A stretch of DNA of 64,000 nt from Jidongwangia harbinensis (GCF_020216025.1 NZ_JAIWNC010000053.1:1-64000), one strand, 5' to 3'. Positions 31,119 through 39,756 are shown, numbered from the stretch's first letter. Numbers and translations are program-made. The notes: generated by a model not told the origin, from the letters alone.

Positions 31119-31850
31119 GTGACCGTCGACTGTGACGTGCGGGCGGACGACGGCCGGCTGATCGCCCGGCTGACCGGCCGGCTGGGCATGGCCGACGTCG
31201 CGGACGTACGCCTGCACCTGATGAAATGCCTCGCCGAGCAGCCAGACGCCCTTCTGGTGGACCTGTCGGGTGTCGTCGTCGGACACCCCACGGCGCCGAA
31301 CGTGTTCGCGGCGGTGGCCCGTCAGGCCGCGCTCTGGCCGGCTACGCCCGTGCTGTTCTGCGGAGCCCCGCCGGAGATGACCGCGCCGGCCACGGCGGCC
31401 CTGTTCCGCCGCCTGCCGCTGTTCGACTCCGTCGAGATGGCCCGCGCCCATCTGGCCGGCGGCGGGCACGCCCAGCCGACCGTCATCGAGGAACTGCTGC
31501 CGGTCACCGGAGCGCCGCGCCGCGGCCGGGACGTGGTCACCGACGCCTGCCTGCGCTGGGACGTGCCGCATCTGGTGGCGCCGGCCAGCCTGATCTGCAC
31601 CGAGTTCATCAGCAACGTGGCCGACCACGTCGGCACCCTGATGACACTGCGCCTGTCGCTGACACCCCGGCTGCTGCTCATCGCGGTGCGGGACGGATCG
31701 CCGGTGGAACCGGTGGCCGCGTCCCCCGGCGACACCGGCGGCCGGGGACGCGGGCTGCAGATCGTGGACGCCACCGCGCACGCCTGGGGCTGGGTGCCGG
31801 CCCGCGACGGCAAGGCCGTCTGGGGATCGCTGCGGATCGAACCGCGCTGA
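31119..31850 (+). CDS. STAS-HATPase fusion protein, copy 2
   Basis: The 243-residue protein has the same two-domain plan as the gene at 30026: a STAS-like N-half (GRLIARLTGRLGMADVADVRL, ALLVDLSGVVVGHPTAPNVFAA) and an HATPase_c C-half (ICTEFISNVADHVGTLM as N-box, VRDGSPVEP and GGRGRGLQIVDATAHAWG as G-boxes). At the serine-equivalent STAS site the motif is HPTAP, so a Thr may be present. GTG start with GGCAGGGAG upstream. The two copies share length and order but are well diverged. It faces the sigma-STAS gene with only 45 bases between stops. Confidence 0.83.
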   Translation: MTVDCDVRADDGRLIARLTGRLGMADVADVRLHLMKCLAEQPDALLVDLSGVVVGHPTAPNVFAAVARQAALWPATPVLFCGAPPEMTAPATAALFRRLPLFDSVEMARAHLAGGGHAQPTVIEELLPVTGAPRRGRDVVTDACLRWDVPHLVAPASLICTEFISNVADHVGTLMTLRLSLTPRLLLIAVRDGSPVEPVAASPGDTGGRGRGLQIVDATAHAWGWVPARDGKAVWGSLRIEPR

Positions 31851-31895
31851 CCTCCGGCCGGTCCTCCTGCGCCCGCAGGTCGGGGCGGGTGACTC

Positions 31896-33020
31896 TCAGG
31901 ACGGGGGGATCAGCGCGGAGAGGCCGGACACGCCGAGGATCCGCGCCACAAAGGGCTGCGCGCCGGCGATGGTCAGGCCGACCGACGCCACGGACGCCGC
32001 GGCCGCCGCGTCGTGCAGCACCGCCACCCCGGCCGCGTCGACCAGCGGTACCCCGGTCAGGTCGACCACCAGACGGTCGTCGCCGGCCGCCGCCACGGCG
32101 TGCCGCAGGCCGATCCGCAGCCGCTCCGCGGTGTCCCGGTCCACCTCGCCGCGCACCCGCACGGTCAGCGCGCCGTCGCCCCGGTGCACCGACACCTGCA
32201 TCGGATGGTCCCGGCACGGGTTGCCCTCCCAGGACGGCGGGTTGTCGCTGAGCATCGCCTCGCGGAGCCAGCCCAGCGCGCGGCTGAGCAGCCGGGACAC
32301 GTGCATCTGGGAGATGCCCAGCTCGGCGGCGATCTCCGCCTGGGTACGGTTGCCGTAGAATCGCATCGCCAGCATCTGGCGTTCCCGCGCCGGCAGGCGC
32401 AGCAACAGCCGGGACACGGTCAGCTTGTCGTCCACCGACTCCAGCTCCCGGTCGGCCCCGCCGAGCAGGTCACCCAACTCGCCGGAGCCCTCCCCGGCGA
32501 CCGGCGCGTTCAGCGAGGCGGGCGTGTATCCGGCGGACGACTCCTGCGCCTCGCGCACCGCCGGCTCGGCTACCCTCAGATGGGCGGCCAGTTCCGCTGC
32601 CGTGGGGGTACGCGACAGCGTGGTGGTCAGCACCATCGTGGCGTGTCCGACCTCGAGACTCAGGTCCTGGACCCGCCGGGGGACGTGGACACCCCAGGTC
32701 TTGTCCCGGAAGTGCCGCTTGATCTCGCCGGAGATCGTGATGACCGCGTACGCCGTGAACGAACCGCGCTCCGGGTCGTACCGGTCGATCGCCTTGACCA
32801 GCCCCAACCGGGCGACCTGCTCCAGGTCGTCCTGCTGTTCGCCGCGTCCCCGGTACCGCCGCGCCATCCGGCCGGCGAACGGCAGACACTGGCGGGTCAG
32901 CTCCTCCCGGGCGGCGGCCCGCTCCCCGGCGGACACCCGCGCGGCGTACGCCAGCGCCGCAGCATCCAGATCCTCGAGGCCCTGTTCCGACGTCATACCG
33001 GAACTGTCGTGTGCGGGCAT
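31896..33020 (-). CDS. SigB/SigF-type RNA polymerase sigma factor fused to a STAS domain
   Basis: The 374-residue protein has a complete group 3 sigma factor: region 2 (RGRGEQQDDLEQVARLGLVKAI, FTAYAVITISGEIKRHFRD), region 3, and region 4 (LPARERQMLAMRFYGNRTQ, EIAAELGISQMHVSRLLSRA). After about residue 270 a STAS domain follows: LTVRVRGEVDRDTAERLRIGL and RLVVDLTGVPLVDAAGVAVLHDA. At the phosphosite of SpoIIAA-like antagonists (DSSG) this one has DAAG, so it has no serine to phosphorylate. STAS domains normally control such sigma factors as separate proteins; a covalent fusion is unusual. ATG 33020 is chosen for its GGGGAG spacing; GTG 33026 is possible. Confidence 0.88.
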   Translation of the reverse strand: MPAHDSSGMTSEQGLEDLDAAALAYAARVSAGERAAAREELTRQCLPFAGRMARRYRGRGEQQDDLEQVARLGLVKAIDRYDPERGSFTAYAVITISGEIKRHFRDKTWGVHVPRRVQDLSLEVGHATMVLTTTLSRTPTAAELAAHLRVAEPAVREAQESSAGYTPASLNAPVAGEGSGELGDLLGGADRELESVDDKLTVSRLLLRLPARERQMLAMRFYGNRTQAEIAAELGISQMHVSRLLSRALGWLREAMLSDNPPSWEGNPCRDHPMQVSVHRGDGALTVRVRGEVDRDTAERLRIGLRHAVAAAGDDRLVVDLTGVPLVDAAGVAVLHDAAAAASVASVGLTIAGAQPFVARILGVSGLSALIPPS

Positions 33021-33173
33021 CGCCACTCCCCTCGAGCCAACGCGGCTTCAGCCTTGCACCTCGTCAGGGAACCTGGCGGGCACGCATCGATACCGGCGCC
33101 TGCCGGGACCGATGCTCCTCGGCCGATGCGATGCCCCGCCATGGACCGATTCAAACCCCGTCGGACCGCTCAT

Positions 33174-36100
33174 CTACTCCACGGACGGGTGACGCGGCAG
33201 GCCGCTCGGTGCCTCCTCGGAAGCGGTCTCCGGCTCGGGCGGCCGGGGAGCCGGGTCCGGCCAGGGCCGGGCGGCGGCGGGCAGACCGCTGGGCGCTCCT
33301 TCGTCGCCCTTCGCCGGGGCCGCCGGGACTCCTGGGGTGCGGTCCCGATCGGCCGGGGCGCCGGTGTCGCCGGGCGCCGCCAGTGGGCGGTTGACCTGGC
33401 CGATCTGCGGCGCCTCCAGCGGCGGACGGGTCGGCCGGGCGGGCGGGGGGCCGGCGTTCGTGGTCGCCGGACCAGCCGGACCAGCCGCCGGGCCGGGAGC
33501 AGGGGCCGGGGTGGTCGGACGGGCCTGAGCGGGACCAGCCTGAGCCGGACCAGCCTGAGCCGGACCAGCCTGAGCCGGACCAGCCTGAGCCGGACCAGCC
33601 AGCCGCGCAGCCGGACCAGCCGGGCCAGCCTGAGCCGGACCAGCCAGCCGCGCAGCCGGGCCAGCCGGGCCAGCCGGCGGGACAGCAGCGGCAGCCGGCG
33701 GGGCAGCCGGACCAGCCGGCGGGGCTGCGGGCCGGCCGCTCGCCGGGCTGCCGTCGCCGCGGGTCGGCGGCGGGGCCACGGGCATCTCCGGGGCCGGGCG
33801 GGCCGGGGGCTGGGGGTCGCCGCCCAGTGGGCGGTTCAGCTGGCCCATCTGGGGTGGTTCCAGAGGAGGGCGGGCCGGGCGGGCGGCGGGACCGCGTCCT
33901 GCCGGCGGTTGGTCCCGGGACGGCAGGCCAGACGGGGAGGGCCCGGCGGAGGCGTCCGGCGAGAGCGCCGGGGCCGCGGGCGGCACGAGAGTGGGGCCCG
34001 GACGGCTCCGCAAGGTCGGCTCGGGCTGGACCCCCGAAGCCGGCTGAGGCCGGCCACCCGGTATCGCGCCGGATTGCGCTTCGGGCCCGGGTCGGGCATT
34101 TTCCGGCCCGGGTCGGGCTTCCGCCCCCGGGCGGGCCTCCGGCGTCGGGCGGGCCTCCGGCCCCGGGCGGGCCTCCGGCCCCGGGCGGGCCTCCGGCCCC
34201 GGGCGGGCCTCCGGCCCCGGGCGGGCCTCCGGCCCCGGGCGGGCCTCCGGCCCCGGGCGGGCCTCCGGCGTCGGGCGGGCTTCCGGCGTCGGGCGAGGCG
34301 GGGCCCCGAGGGTCGGATGCTCGGCGCGCGGGGTCGGCTGGTGCTCGGCTCGCGGGTTCGGCTGGGTGATCTCGTCCGGCTGTGACGGCTGTCCGAGCGG
34401 GGAGGGCCGGCCCGGCTGCGCCGGCGCCACCGGAGAAGCCTGGCCCGCCGGCAGTCCCAGACCCGAAAGGCCTGGAGTCGCCGCAGAACCCTGAGCCGCC
34501 GCAGAACCCTGAGCCGCCGGGGAACCCTGGGCCGCCGGGGAACCCTGGGCCGCCGGGAAGCCCTGAGCCGCCGGAGGACTCTGGGCTGCCGGAGGTCCTT
34601 GGGCCGCCGGAGTGTCTGATCCGGTCGGGTGGGTCTGGCCCGCGGTGGGGCCGGGGCTGGCCGGCGGCCACGCTCCGGGTCCGGGCGGGGCCGGACCGTC
34701 GGTCTGCGGCGGTGGCGCCGAGCGGATGAACTTCGGTGCGTCGAGCGGACGATTCTGCTGCGTGAACAGCGGCGGACCCAGCAGCAGGGGGTCGATCTCC
34801 TCGACCTCGGGTGCGACCGGCTCCGGGGGCGGGACGGCGTGCGTCCGGTCCCCTGCCTCCGCGTCCGGCCGGTGCGGCGTTCCGGCGGACGGCTCGCCGG
34901 GAGCCCCCCACGGCGCGTCCGGTGTGGCGAAGGACCGCGCGTCGCCGGAGGGTCCCGTCCCGGTGGTGACCTCCGGCCCGGCTTCCGCTCCCGCGGGCGA
35001 CCGCAGGTGCGCCAGCCCGGATTCCGCGGCGCCGGGCGGACCGGCCTGCGAAACCGTGGGGTCTGCGGAGGGTCCGGCGAGGTTGGCTGCGAACGGCTTG
35101 CCTGCGGCCGGGTTGACTCCGGCCGGGTTGACTTCAGCCGGGTCAACGTCAGCCGGGCTGGCCGCGGACGGGTTGGCCCCGGACGGGATCGACTCGGCCG
35201 CCAGACCCGAGGCCGGCAGACCAGAGGGCCGCAGACCAGAAGACGGCAGACCAGAAGACGGCGACGACGACGACCGGAACGCATTCTCGGAGTCCGCGGG
35301 CGGGTCCGCGGGCGGATCCGCGGGCGGGCCCGCAGCCGGGTGCGGCCCGGCCTCAGTCGGCGCGGACCCGTTGTCCGCCGTTCCCGTCCCGGCCACCGCC
35401 CCGAGCGGTCGCAATCCCGAGGCGGACGCCGTCCCGAGCAGGTCCTCCCCCGAGGCGGCCGCCGACCCGAGCGGGCCCAGCCCCGACCCGAGCGGTCCCA
35501 GCCGCAAACCGGACGCGGTCGCGTCCTGGCCGCCCTCCGGCCGTACGTTCCCGGCCAGTCCCGACTTGTCCCACCCGGCCGCCTCGACAGCGGCCCGCAC
35601 GCGACCGGCGTCCGATTCCGTGCCGCCTCGCTCACCCCCGGCATCCGGCTCAGCCGTAACCGGCCCAGCCACCGCCGACTCAGCCGCAACCGGCTCAACC
35701 GCGTCCGGCTCAGCTGTGTTCGGCTCAGCTACGTCCGGCTCGACCACCGCCGACCCAGCCGCAACCGGCTCAACCGCGTCCGGCTCAACCGCGTCCGGCT
35801 CAACCGCGTCCGGCTCAACCGCGTCCGGCTCAACCGCGTCCGGCTCAACCGCGTCCGGCTCGGCCGCAACCCGCTTGGCCGCGACCGGCTCGGTACCGGC
35901 CGGCCCGGCCGGCGTGGCCTCCTCGCTCTGCGTCCGCCGGGGCCGCGACAGCAACTCGTCCGTGAACGACGGGCGGGCCGCCTGCGCGGCCAGGCCCAGC
36001 GGCGACGTCTCCCCCGGCCGCGGGCCCAGACCCTGGCGCGCCGCCTCGATCAGCCCGGACGATTCGGCCAGGCCCGCGGCGAACAGCACCTCGGCCGCGG

Positions 36101-36254
36101 CCCGGCCCGACGAGCAGGGCAGCGGCTCGCCGCAGACCGGGCATTCGATCATGCCCTCGCGCGGGCCCGCTCCGCCGGCGTGCGCGTCGAGCATCTCCCG
36201 CGCGGTGCGTGCCAGCAGGCTGTCGGGATTAACGTACGTCTGACCCTGTGCCAT
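33174..36254 (-). CDS. large low-complexity Pro/Ala-rich protein with N-terminal zinc-finger-like motif
   Basis: The 1026-residue protein starts with about 110 residues of ordered-looking sequence (NPDSLLARTAREMLDAHAGG; CPVCGEPLPC at about 38-47; AAAEVLFAAGLAESSGL). The rest is disordered and built of short tandem repeats: VEPDA about six times in a row, PAAQG/S blocks, PGPEAR about eight times, and AQAGP-type blocks towards the C-terminus. Three short blocks of type LNRPLG/LDAPKF/QVNRPLA recur in the C-half, each preceded by PPLEPPQMGQ-like text. No signal peptide or membrane segment is found. ATG 36254 is preferred because GGGGG lies 6 bases upstream; ATG 36260 is possible. The cysteines may bind zinc. 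Function unknown; it may be a scaffold. Confidence 0.72.
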   Translation of the reverse strand: MAQGQTYVNPDSLLARTAREMLDAHAGGAGPREGMIECPVCGEPLPCSSGRAAAEVLFAAGLAESSGLIEAARQGLGPRPGETSPLGLAAQAARPSFTDELLSRPRRTQSEEATPAGPAGTEPVAAKRVAAEPDAVEPDAVEPDAVEPDAVEPDAVEPDAVEPVAAGSAVVEPDVAEPNTAEPDAVEPVAAESAVAGPVTAEPDAGGERGGTESDAGRVRAAVEAAGWDKSGLAGNVRPEGGQDATASGLRLGPLGSGLGPLGSAAASGEDLLGTASASGLRPLGAVAGTGTADNGSAPTEAGPHPAAGPPADPPADPPADSENAFRSSSSPSSGLPSSGLRPSGLPASGLAAESIPSGANPSAASPADVDPAEVNPAGVNPAAGKPFAANLAGPSADPTVSQAGPPGAAESGLAHLRSPAGAEAGPEVTTGTGPSGDARSFATPDAPWGAPGEPSAGTPHRPDAEAGDRTHAVPPPEPVAPEVEEIDPLLLGPPLFTQQNRPLDAPKFIRSAPPPQTDGPAPPGPGAWPPASPGPTAGQTHPTGSDTPAAQGPPAAQSPPAAQGFPAAQGSPAAQGSPAAQGSAAAQGSAATPGLSGLGLPAGQASPVAPAQPGRPSPLGQPSQPDEITQPNPRAEHQPTPRAEHPTLGAPPRPTPEARPTPEARPGPEARPGPEARPGPEARPGPEARPGPEARPGPEARPTPEARPGAEARPGPENARPGPEAQSGAIPGGRPQPASGVQPEPTLRSRPGPTLVPPAAPALSPDASAGPSPSGLPSRDQPPAGRGPAARPARPPLEPPQMGQLNRPLGGDPQPPARPAPEMPVAPPPTRGDGSPASGRPAAPPAGPAAPPAAAAVPPAGPAGPAARLAGPAQAGPAGPAARLAGPAQAGPAQAGPAQAGPAQAGPAQARPTTPAPAPGPAAGPAGPATTNAGPPPARPTRPPLEAPQIGQVNRPLAAPGDTGAPADRDRTPGVPAAPAKGDEGAPSGLPAAARPWPDPAPRPPEPETASEEAPSGLPRHPSVE

Positions 36255-36446
36255 CTTCATCCCCCGTCGATCGCCGCGAGCCTCGCCGGCGCGGTTGCTC
36301 CCACGCCTGGCCAACGACACACGTCAGATCAAGTTCACCGGTTACGGCGCGGCTTGGTACCGGTTTTCCGCAATCCGTATCCGTACGCACGCGTCGAGCC
36401 CCGCCGGACCGGGTTTGGCGGCGGGGCGTCGGGGCACGCTGACGCC

Positions 36447-36686
36447 ATGACGATCACCGGCGACGAGCCTGGCGCGACCGTGGTGCCGTACGAGAACGGG
36501 CCGCTGCTGATCCGCGGTGACTTCACCCTGATGACGCCGGACGGGCAGGTCATCGAGCCGGGGCGGGCCACCGTCGCGCTGTGCCGGTGCGGCAAGTCGG
36601 CGATCAAGCCGTTCTGCGACGGTACCCACAAGGCTATCGGATTCCGGGCCGGCAGTACCCGCGACAGCGACCCGCCCCGGGACTGA
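36447..36686 (+). CDS. CDGSH iron-sulfur domain protein
   Basis: The 79-residue protein contains CRCGKSAIKPFCDGTHK, matching the CDGSH signature C-x-C-x2-(S/T)-x3-P-x-C-D-G-(S/T)-H that binds a [2Fe-2S] cluster through three Cys and one His. The N-terminal part (NGPLLIRGDFTLMTPDGQVIE) is the usual beta-strand context of single-domain actinobacterial members. It probably serves in electron transfer or redox sensing. The next gene, convergent at 36723, encodes a heme-oxygenase-like oxidase, and the two families often sit side by side in actinobacteria. Confidence 0.9.
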   Translation: MTITGDEPGATVVPYENGPLLIRGDFTLMTPDGQVIEPGRATVALCRCGKSAIKPFCDGTHKAIGFRAGSTRDSDPPRD

Positions 36687-36722
36687 GTCCCCCGGGGCGG
36701 CTCTCAGGGGGCCGGCCGGCTC

Positions 36723-37745
36723 TCAGGGGGCCGGCCGCAGCGAACTCTCCCCGGCCGACCAGCGCTCGAGCACGTACCCGGCCCAGAGTGTGTCCACCGC
36801 CAGCGCGCTGCGCGCCCCGAACAGCAGGTCCGCGGCGAGTTCGGGCTCGGCCACGCAGAACGAGCCGCACATGTCGTGCGCGGCGATCTGCTCGTGCACC
36901 GCGTCCGCCTCGACGTGCTCGTCGTAGAACCGGGTCGCGTCCGCGTCGCCGCCCAGCCGGCGCAGCCCGTTGCCGTAGGCCCGGTTCGGCACCGTGGACG
37001 TCATCTCGTACGCGGCCAGGTGGCCGAGCAGCGCCCCGCGGTGGCGCCGGTGCAGGCCGAACAGCGACATCAGGTTGTTGGAGGCGAGGGTCAGCGCGGG
37101 CGCCTGGGCGACGTACGCGCCGTAGGTGGTGTCCAGGCCCAGGCCGGTCATCGTGTGCCGGAACAGTTCCTGGTGCATGCGCTGCACGCGGCCGTTGCCG
37201 TACTCGTCCATCTGGATCTCGATCAGGGCGGCCTTGGCCCGCCCGGCCAGGCGCGGGATCGCGAACGTGTGCGGGTCCGCCTCGCGCAGGTGGTAGACGG
37301 AACGGTGCGCGGCGAACTCGCGGAACTGCTCGAGCGTGGCGCGCCCGCGCAGGTACTTCGACAGCGACGGGCCGCCTTCCTCGGCGGTCATCGCCACCAG
37401 CTTCTGGGCCACCGTGGCGGCGGTCAGGTCGGCCGGCACCTCGTCGGCGTGCGGCGCGGCGAGCGCCCGCAGCGCGGTCTCCAGACGGTCCTCGGCCACG
37501 CCGCGCAGCCGGATCAGGTCGGGATGCCACTCCCAGCCGTCGTCGACGCCGTCCCAGCCCCGGTACGCGAGTTCGTACAGCAGGAACAGGGTCAGCTGCA
37601 GATCCTCGTCGGCCAGCAGCGCGGTGGGGTCGGGTCCGGGCGTGGCCAGCAGGTCACCGAGGCCCGGGTCGAGGTCGTGCGGGCTGCGGGACAGTGCGGC
37701 GGCAACGGCGCCGGACACCGGTCCGCGTGGTTCGGGCAGCTTCAT
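36723..37745 (-). CDS. iron-containing redox enzyme, heme-oxygenase-like diiron oxidase (HDO) family
   Basis: The 340-residue, helix-rich protein matches the 'iron-containing redox enzyme' family: LFLLYELAYRGWDGVDDGWEW in the N-terminal part, then IEIQMDEYGNGRVQRMHQELF (metal Glu/His positions), NNLMSLFGLHRRHRGALLGHLAAYEMTS, and FYDEHVEADAVHEQIAAHDMC (a second Glu/His group). These residues fit a two-iron site. Members oxidise fatty acids or amino-acid-derived substrates; which one here is unknown. The CDGSH gene ends 36 bases away in convergent orientation, and the Fe-S protein could supply electrons (inference). Confidence 0.84.
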   Translation of the reverse strand: MKLPEPRGPVSGAVAAALSRSPHDLDPGLGDLLATPGPDPTALLADEDLQLTLFLLYELAYRGWDGVDDGWEWHPDLIRLRGVAEDRLETALRALAAPHADEVPADLTAATVAQKLVAMTAEEGGPSLSKYLRGRATLEQFREFAAHRSVYHLREADPHTFAIPRLAGRAKAALIEIQMDEYGNGRVQRMHQELFRHTMTGLGLDTTYGAYVAQAPALTLASNNLMSLFGLHRRHRGALLGHLAAYEMTSTVPNRAYGNGLRRLGGDADATRFYDEHVEADAVHEQIAAHDMCGSFCVAEPELAADLLFGARSALAVDTLWAGYVLERWSAGESSLRPAP

Positions 37746-37931
37746 GGTTCGGTCATCCTGTCGTTCGGCGTCCGTGGTGCGTTCGCCGCCCGCCTCGGCA
37801 ACCGCGGGTCAGGCATGCCCGGTGCGGAGGTGATCAAACGCCAGGTGACCGGCGTCGCCCGGTCGGTGCATGAGTCGCGAATTCACTCACTGTGATTGTT
37901 CGATGCCTCTCCGTACCATCAAGGGACATCC

Positions 37932-37942
37932 AGGAGGTGATC
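37932..37942 (+). promoter_or_regulatory. unusually complete Shine-Dalgarno, 11 bases
   Basis: AGGAGGTGATC is fully complementary to the 3' end of 16S rRNA (anti-SD CCUCCU and flanking bases). It lies 4 bases before the ATG at 37947, somewhat close when measured from its 3' end but normal from the GGAGG core. Such a long match is rare in this window and suggests strong or specially timed translation of the following membrane protein. Confidence 0.7.
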
Positions 37943-37946
37943 CCCC

Positions 37947-38486
37947 ATGGACGACACCGACCTGTTCCGCGCCCAGATCCTCCGGCACGCCGGTCCGGTC
38001 ATCACCGCGCACTTCGTCGGATACCGGGCGTCGTACACCCGGGAAGTCAAGATTGGCCAGCCTCTCGTGCTGGCCGTCTTCGTCTCCGCCACCCTGATGC
38101 AGATGGTCGGCGCCCTGCTCCTGGCTCTGGTGCGCGGCGGCGGTGGCGGCGCGCGGCGCAAGTTCAAGGAGTTGAAGAAGGGGCCGGAGTTCCTGGTCAC
38201 GCCGGTGCGGCTGCGCGACGACCTGGGCCGGACGTACGAGGTGGAGATGCACGGCCACCTCCCGGTCTCCGCACTGCGCCGCGGCGACCTGGTGCAGGTG
38301 ACCACCAGCCCGCAGAAGGACCCGACGCTGCCGGTGAAGCTGATGAGCGTGGTGAACCTGACCACGTTGCAACCGCTGACCCCGCGGATCCCGACGATGT
38401 GGTCGCACCTGGGCCCGGCGTTGCTGCTGCAGTCCGTCGGCGGCCTGGTCCTCGCGTGCGCGCTGGCCGCCGCCTGGCTGGCCTGA
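37947..38486 (+). CDS. membrane protein of unknown function
   Basis: The 179-residue protein has two hydrophobic segments (about 38-62, PLVLAVFVSATLMQMVGALLLALV, and about 155-178 at the C-terminus, LLLQSVGGLVLACALAAAWL) around a soluble middle part. The latter is rich in basic residues (ARRKFKELKKG) and beta-like sequence (VTPVRLRDDLGRTYEVEMHG). Both ends and middle probably face one side of the membrane. The central region (GHLPVSALRRGDLVQV) resembles a small beta-barrel. No family is recognised. It has an 11-base Shine-Dalgarno match. It faces the SGNH hydrolase gene tail to tail. Confidence 0.75.
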   Translation: MDDTDLFRAQILRHAGPVITAHFVGYRASYTREVKIGQPLVLAVFVSATLMQMVGALLLALVRGGGGGARRKFKELKKGPEFLVTPVRLRDDLGRTYEVEMHGHLPVSALRRGDLVQVTTSPQKDPTLPVKLMSVVNLTTLQPLTPRIPTMWSHLGPALLLQSVGGLVLACALAAAWLA

Positions 38487-38496
38487 TCCACCCGGC

Positions 38497-39756
38497 TCAC
38501 AGCTCGTCGAGCGGCACCGCCCGGGCCATCGCCAGCTGGCCGGCGTCGTTGGGGTGCAGGTGGTCGCCGCTGTCGTAGCCGGGCCACAGCCGCTGCGGGT
38601 CCGCCGGGTCCCGGGTCGCCGCGTCGAAGTCGGCCACCCCGGTGAACGCGCCCCCGCCGCCCGCGCGGATCCACGCGTTCACCGCGGCCCGGGTCGCCTC
38701 CCGCTCCGGCGTCCACGTACCCCGGCCCTTCCAGGGCAGGACGGTCGCGCCGACCACCCGCATCCCGCGGGCCCGGGCCCGCGCCGCGATCTGCGCCAGC
38801 CCGGCGGCGATCTCCTCCGGGTCGTCGGAGTGCCGGGCCCGCTGGATGTCGTTGATGCCGGCGGCGACGATCACGGTACGGGCGCCGGCCCGGTCCAGCA
38901 CGTCGTGCGGCAGCCGGGTGAGCGCGCTGCGGCCACCGCGTGAACTGTCGCGCAACACCCGGTTGCCGCTGATCCCGGCGTTCGCCACGCCGTAGTCCGG
39001 CACGGCCGACGTGGCCAGGCGCGCCGCCAGGTGATCGGTCCACCGGCGGTTCCCGCCCCGGGTCGACGCCGTCCCGTCGGTGATCGAGTCGCCGAGCGCC
39101 ACCACCGTGCCGGGGCCGCCCGCCACGTCCACGCCGCTGACGTAGTGCCACGCCCGGGTGGTCCCGGTGAACGCGGTGGCCGCCATGTCGCCGGCGTGGT
39201 CGGCCGGGCCCCGGGCGAGGAACGAGTCCTGCAGCGCGGCCGGGTGCTGGGTGACCGTGCCGGACGGCTCCGGCGTCCAGATGCTGACCAGCAGATCGCG
39301 GTCGGCCGCGACGCCCAGCGCGACCGGGTCGCTGACCACCTCGGCCCCGGCCGGGACGGTGATCCACCGGCGGCCGGCGAACCGCACGTCGCGTACGGTG
39401 CCGGGCACCGCGCTGCCGTCACTGGGGTCGATCGCGCCGTCCCGGGTACCGCCGGCGTGCGCGGAGACGGCGACCGTGACGTGTCCCATCCGGACTGCGC
39501 GGGTGCCGTACCGGTTGGACAGGTGGACCCGGACGCGGTTCCCGCCGGCCGTGGGATGCACGACGTTGCGGAAGGTGAAGCCGGCGTACCCCCGCTCGAT
39601 CCCGCCCACCGCGGCCGCGGGTGCCGTCGCCCAGGCCGTGGTCCACGGCACCGCGGGCGGTCGCGGTGCGGCCGGCCGGCTGGCGGCCGGCGTGGCGGCC
39701 AGGACCACCGCGGTCGCGCCCGCGACGATCAGGTGCCCGAGCCGGTTCCACCGCAC
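38497..39756 (-). CDS. secreted SGNH/GDSL-type esterase
   Basis: The 419-residue protein begins with a signal peptide (LIVAGATAVVLAATPAAS, cleaved near residue 26). A jelly-roll-like N-terminal domain (about 35-200) precedes an SGNH hydrolase domain with block I GDSITDG (nucleophile Ser), block II NAGISGNR, block III AAGINDIQ (oxyanion Asn) and block V DHLHPN (catalytic Asp and His). All four catalytic blocks are intact. It is probably an extracellular esterase or lipase acting on acetylated polysaccharides or lipids; the substrate is unknown. It is a single gene. Confidence 0.9.
   Translation of the reverse strand: MRWNRLGHLIVAGATAVVLAATPAASRPAAPRPPAVPWTTAWATAPAAAVGGIERGYAGFTFRNVVHPTAGGNRVRVHLSNRYGTRAVRMGHVTVAVSAHAGGTRDGAIDPSDGSAVPGTVRDVRFAGRRWITVPAGAEVVSDPVALGVAADRDLLVSIWTPEPSGTVTQHPAALQDSFLARGPADHAGDMAATAFTGTTRAWHYVSGVDVAGGPGTVVALGDSITDGTASTRGGNRRWTDHLAARLATSAVPDYGVANAGISGNRVLRDSSRGGRSALTRLPHDVLDRAGARTVIVAAGINDIQRARHSDDPEEIAAGLAQIAARARARGMRVVGATVLPWKGRGTWTPEREATRAAVNAWIRAGGGGAFTGVADFDAATRDPADPQRLWPGYDSGDHLHPNDAGQLAMARAVPLDEL

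Noticed and set aside
33200..36250. Long plus-strand frames opposite the Pro/Ala-rich protein
   Set aside because: They are antisense readings of the same repeats. Only the minus-strand frame has an ordered N-terminal domain with CPVCGEPLPC and a ribosome site.
37871..37890. TGAGT...ACTCA palindrome with a GAATTC core upstream of the 37947 gene
   Set aside because: The arms are only 5 bp and the centre is unrelated. It is too weak to call an operator.
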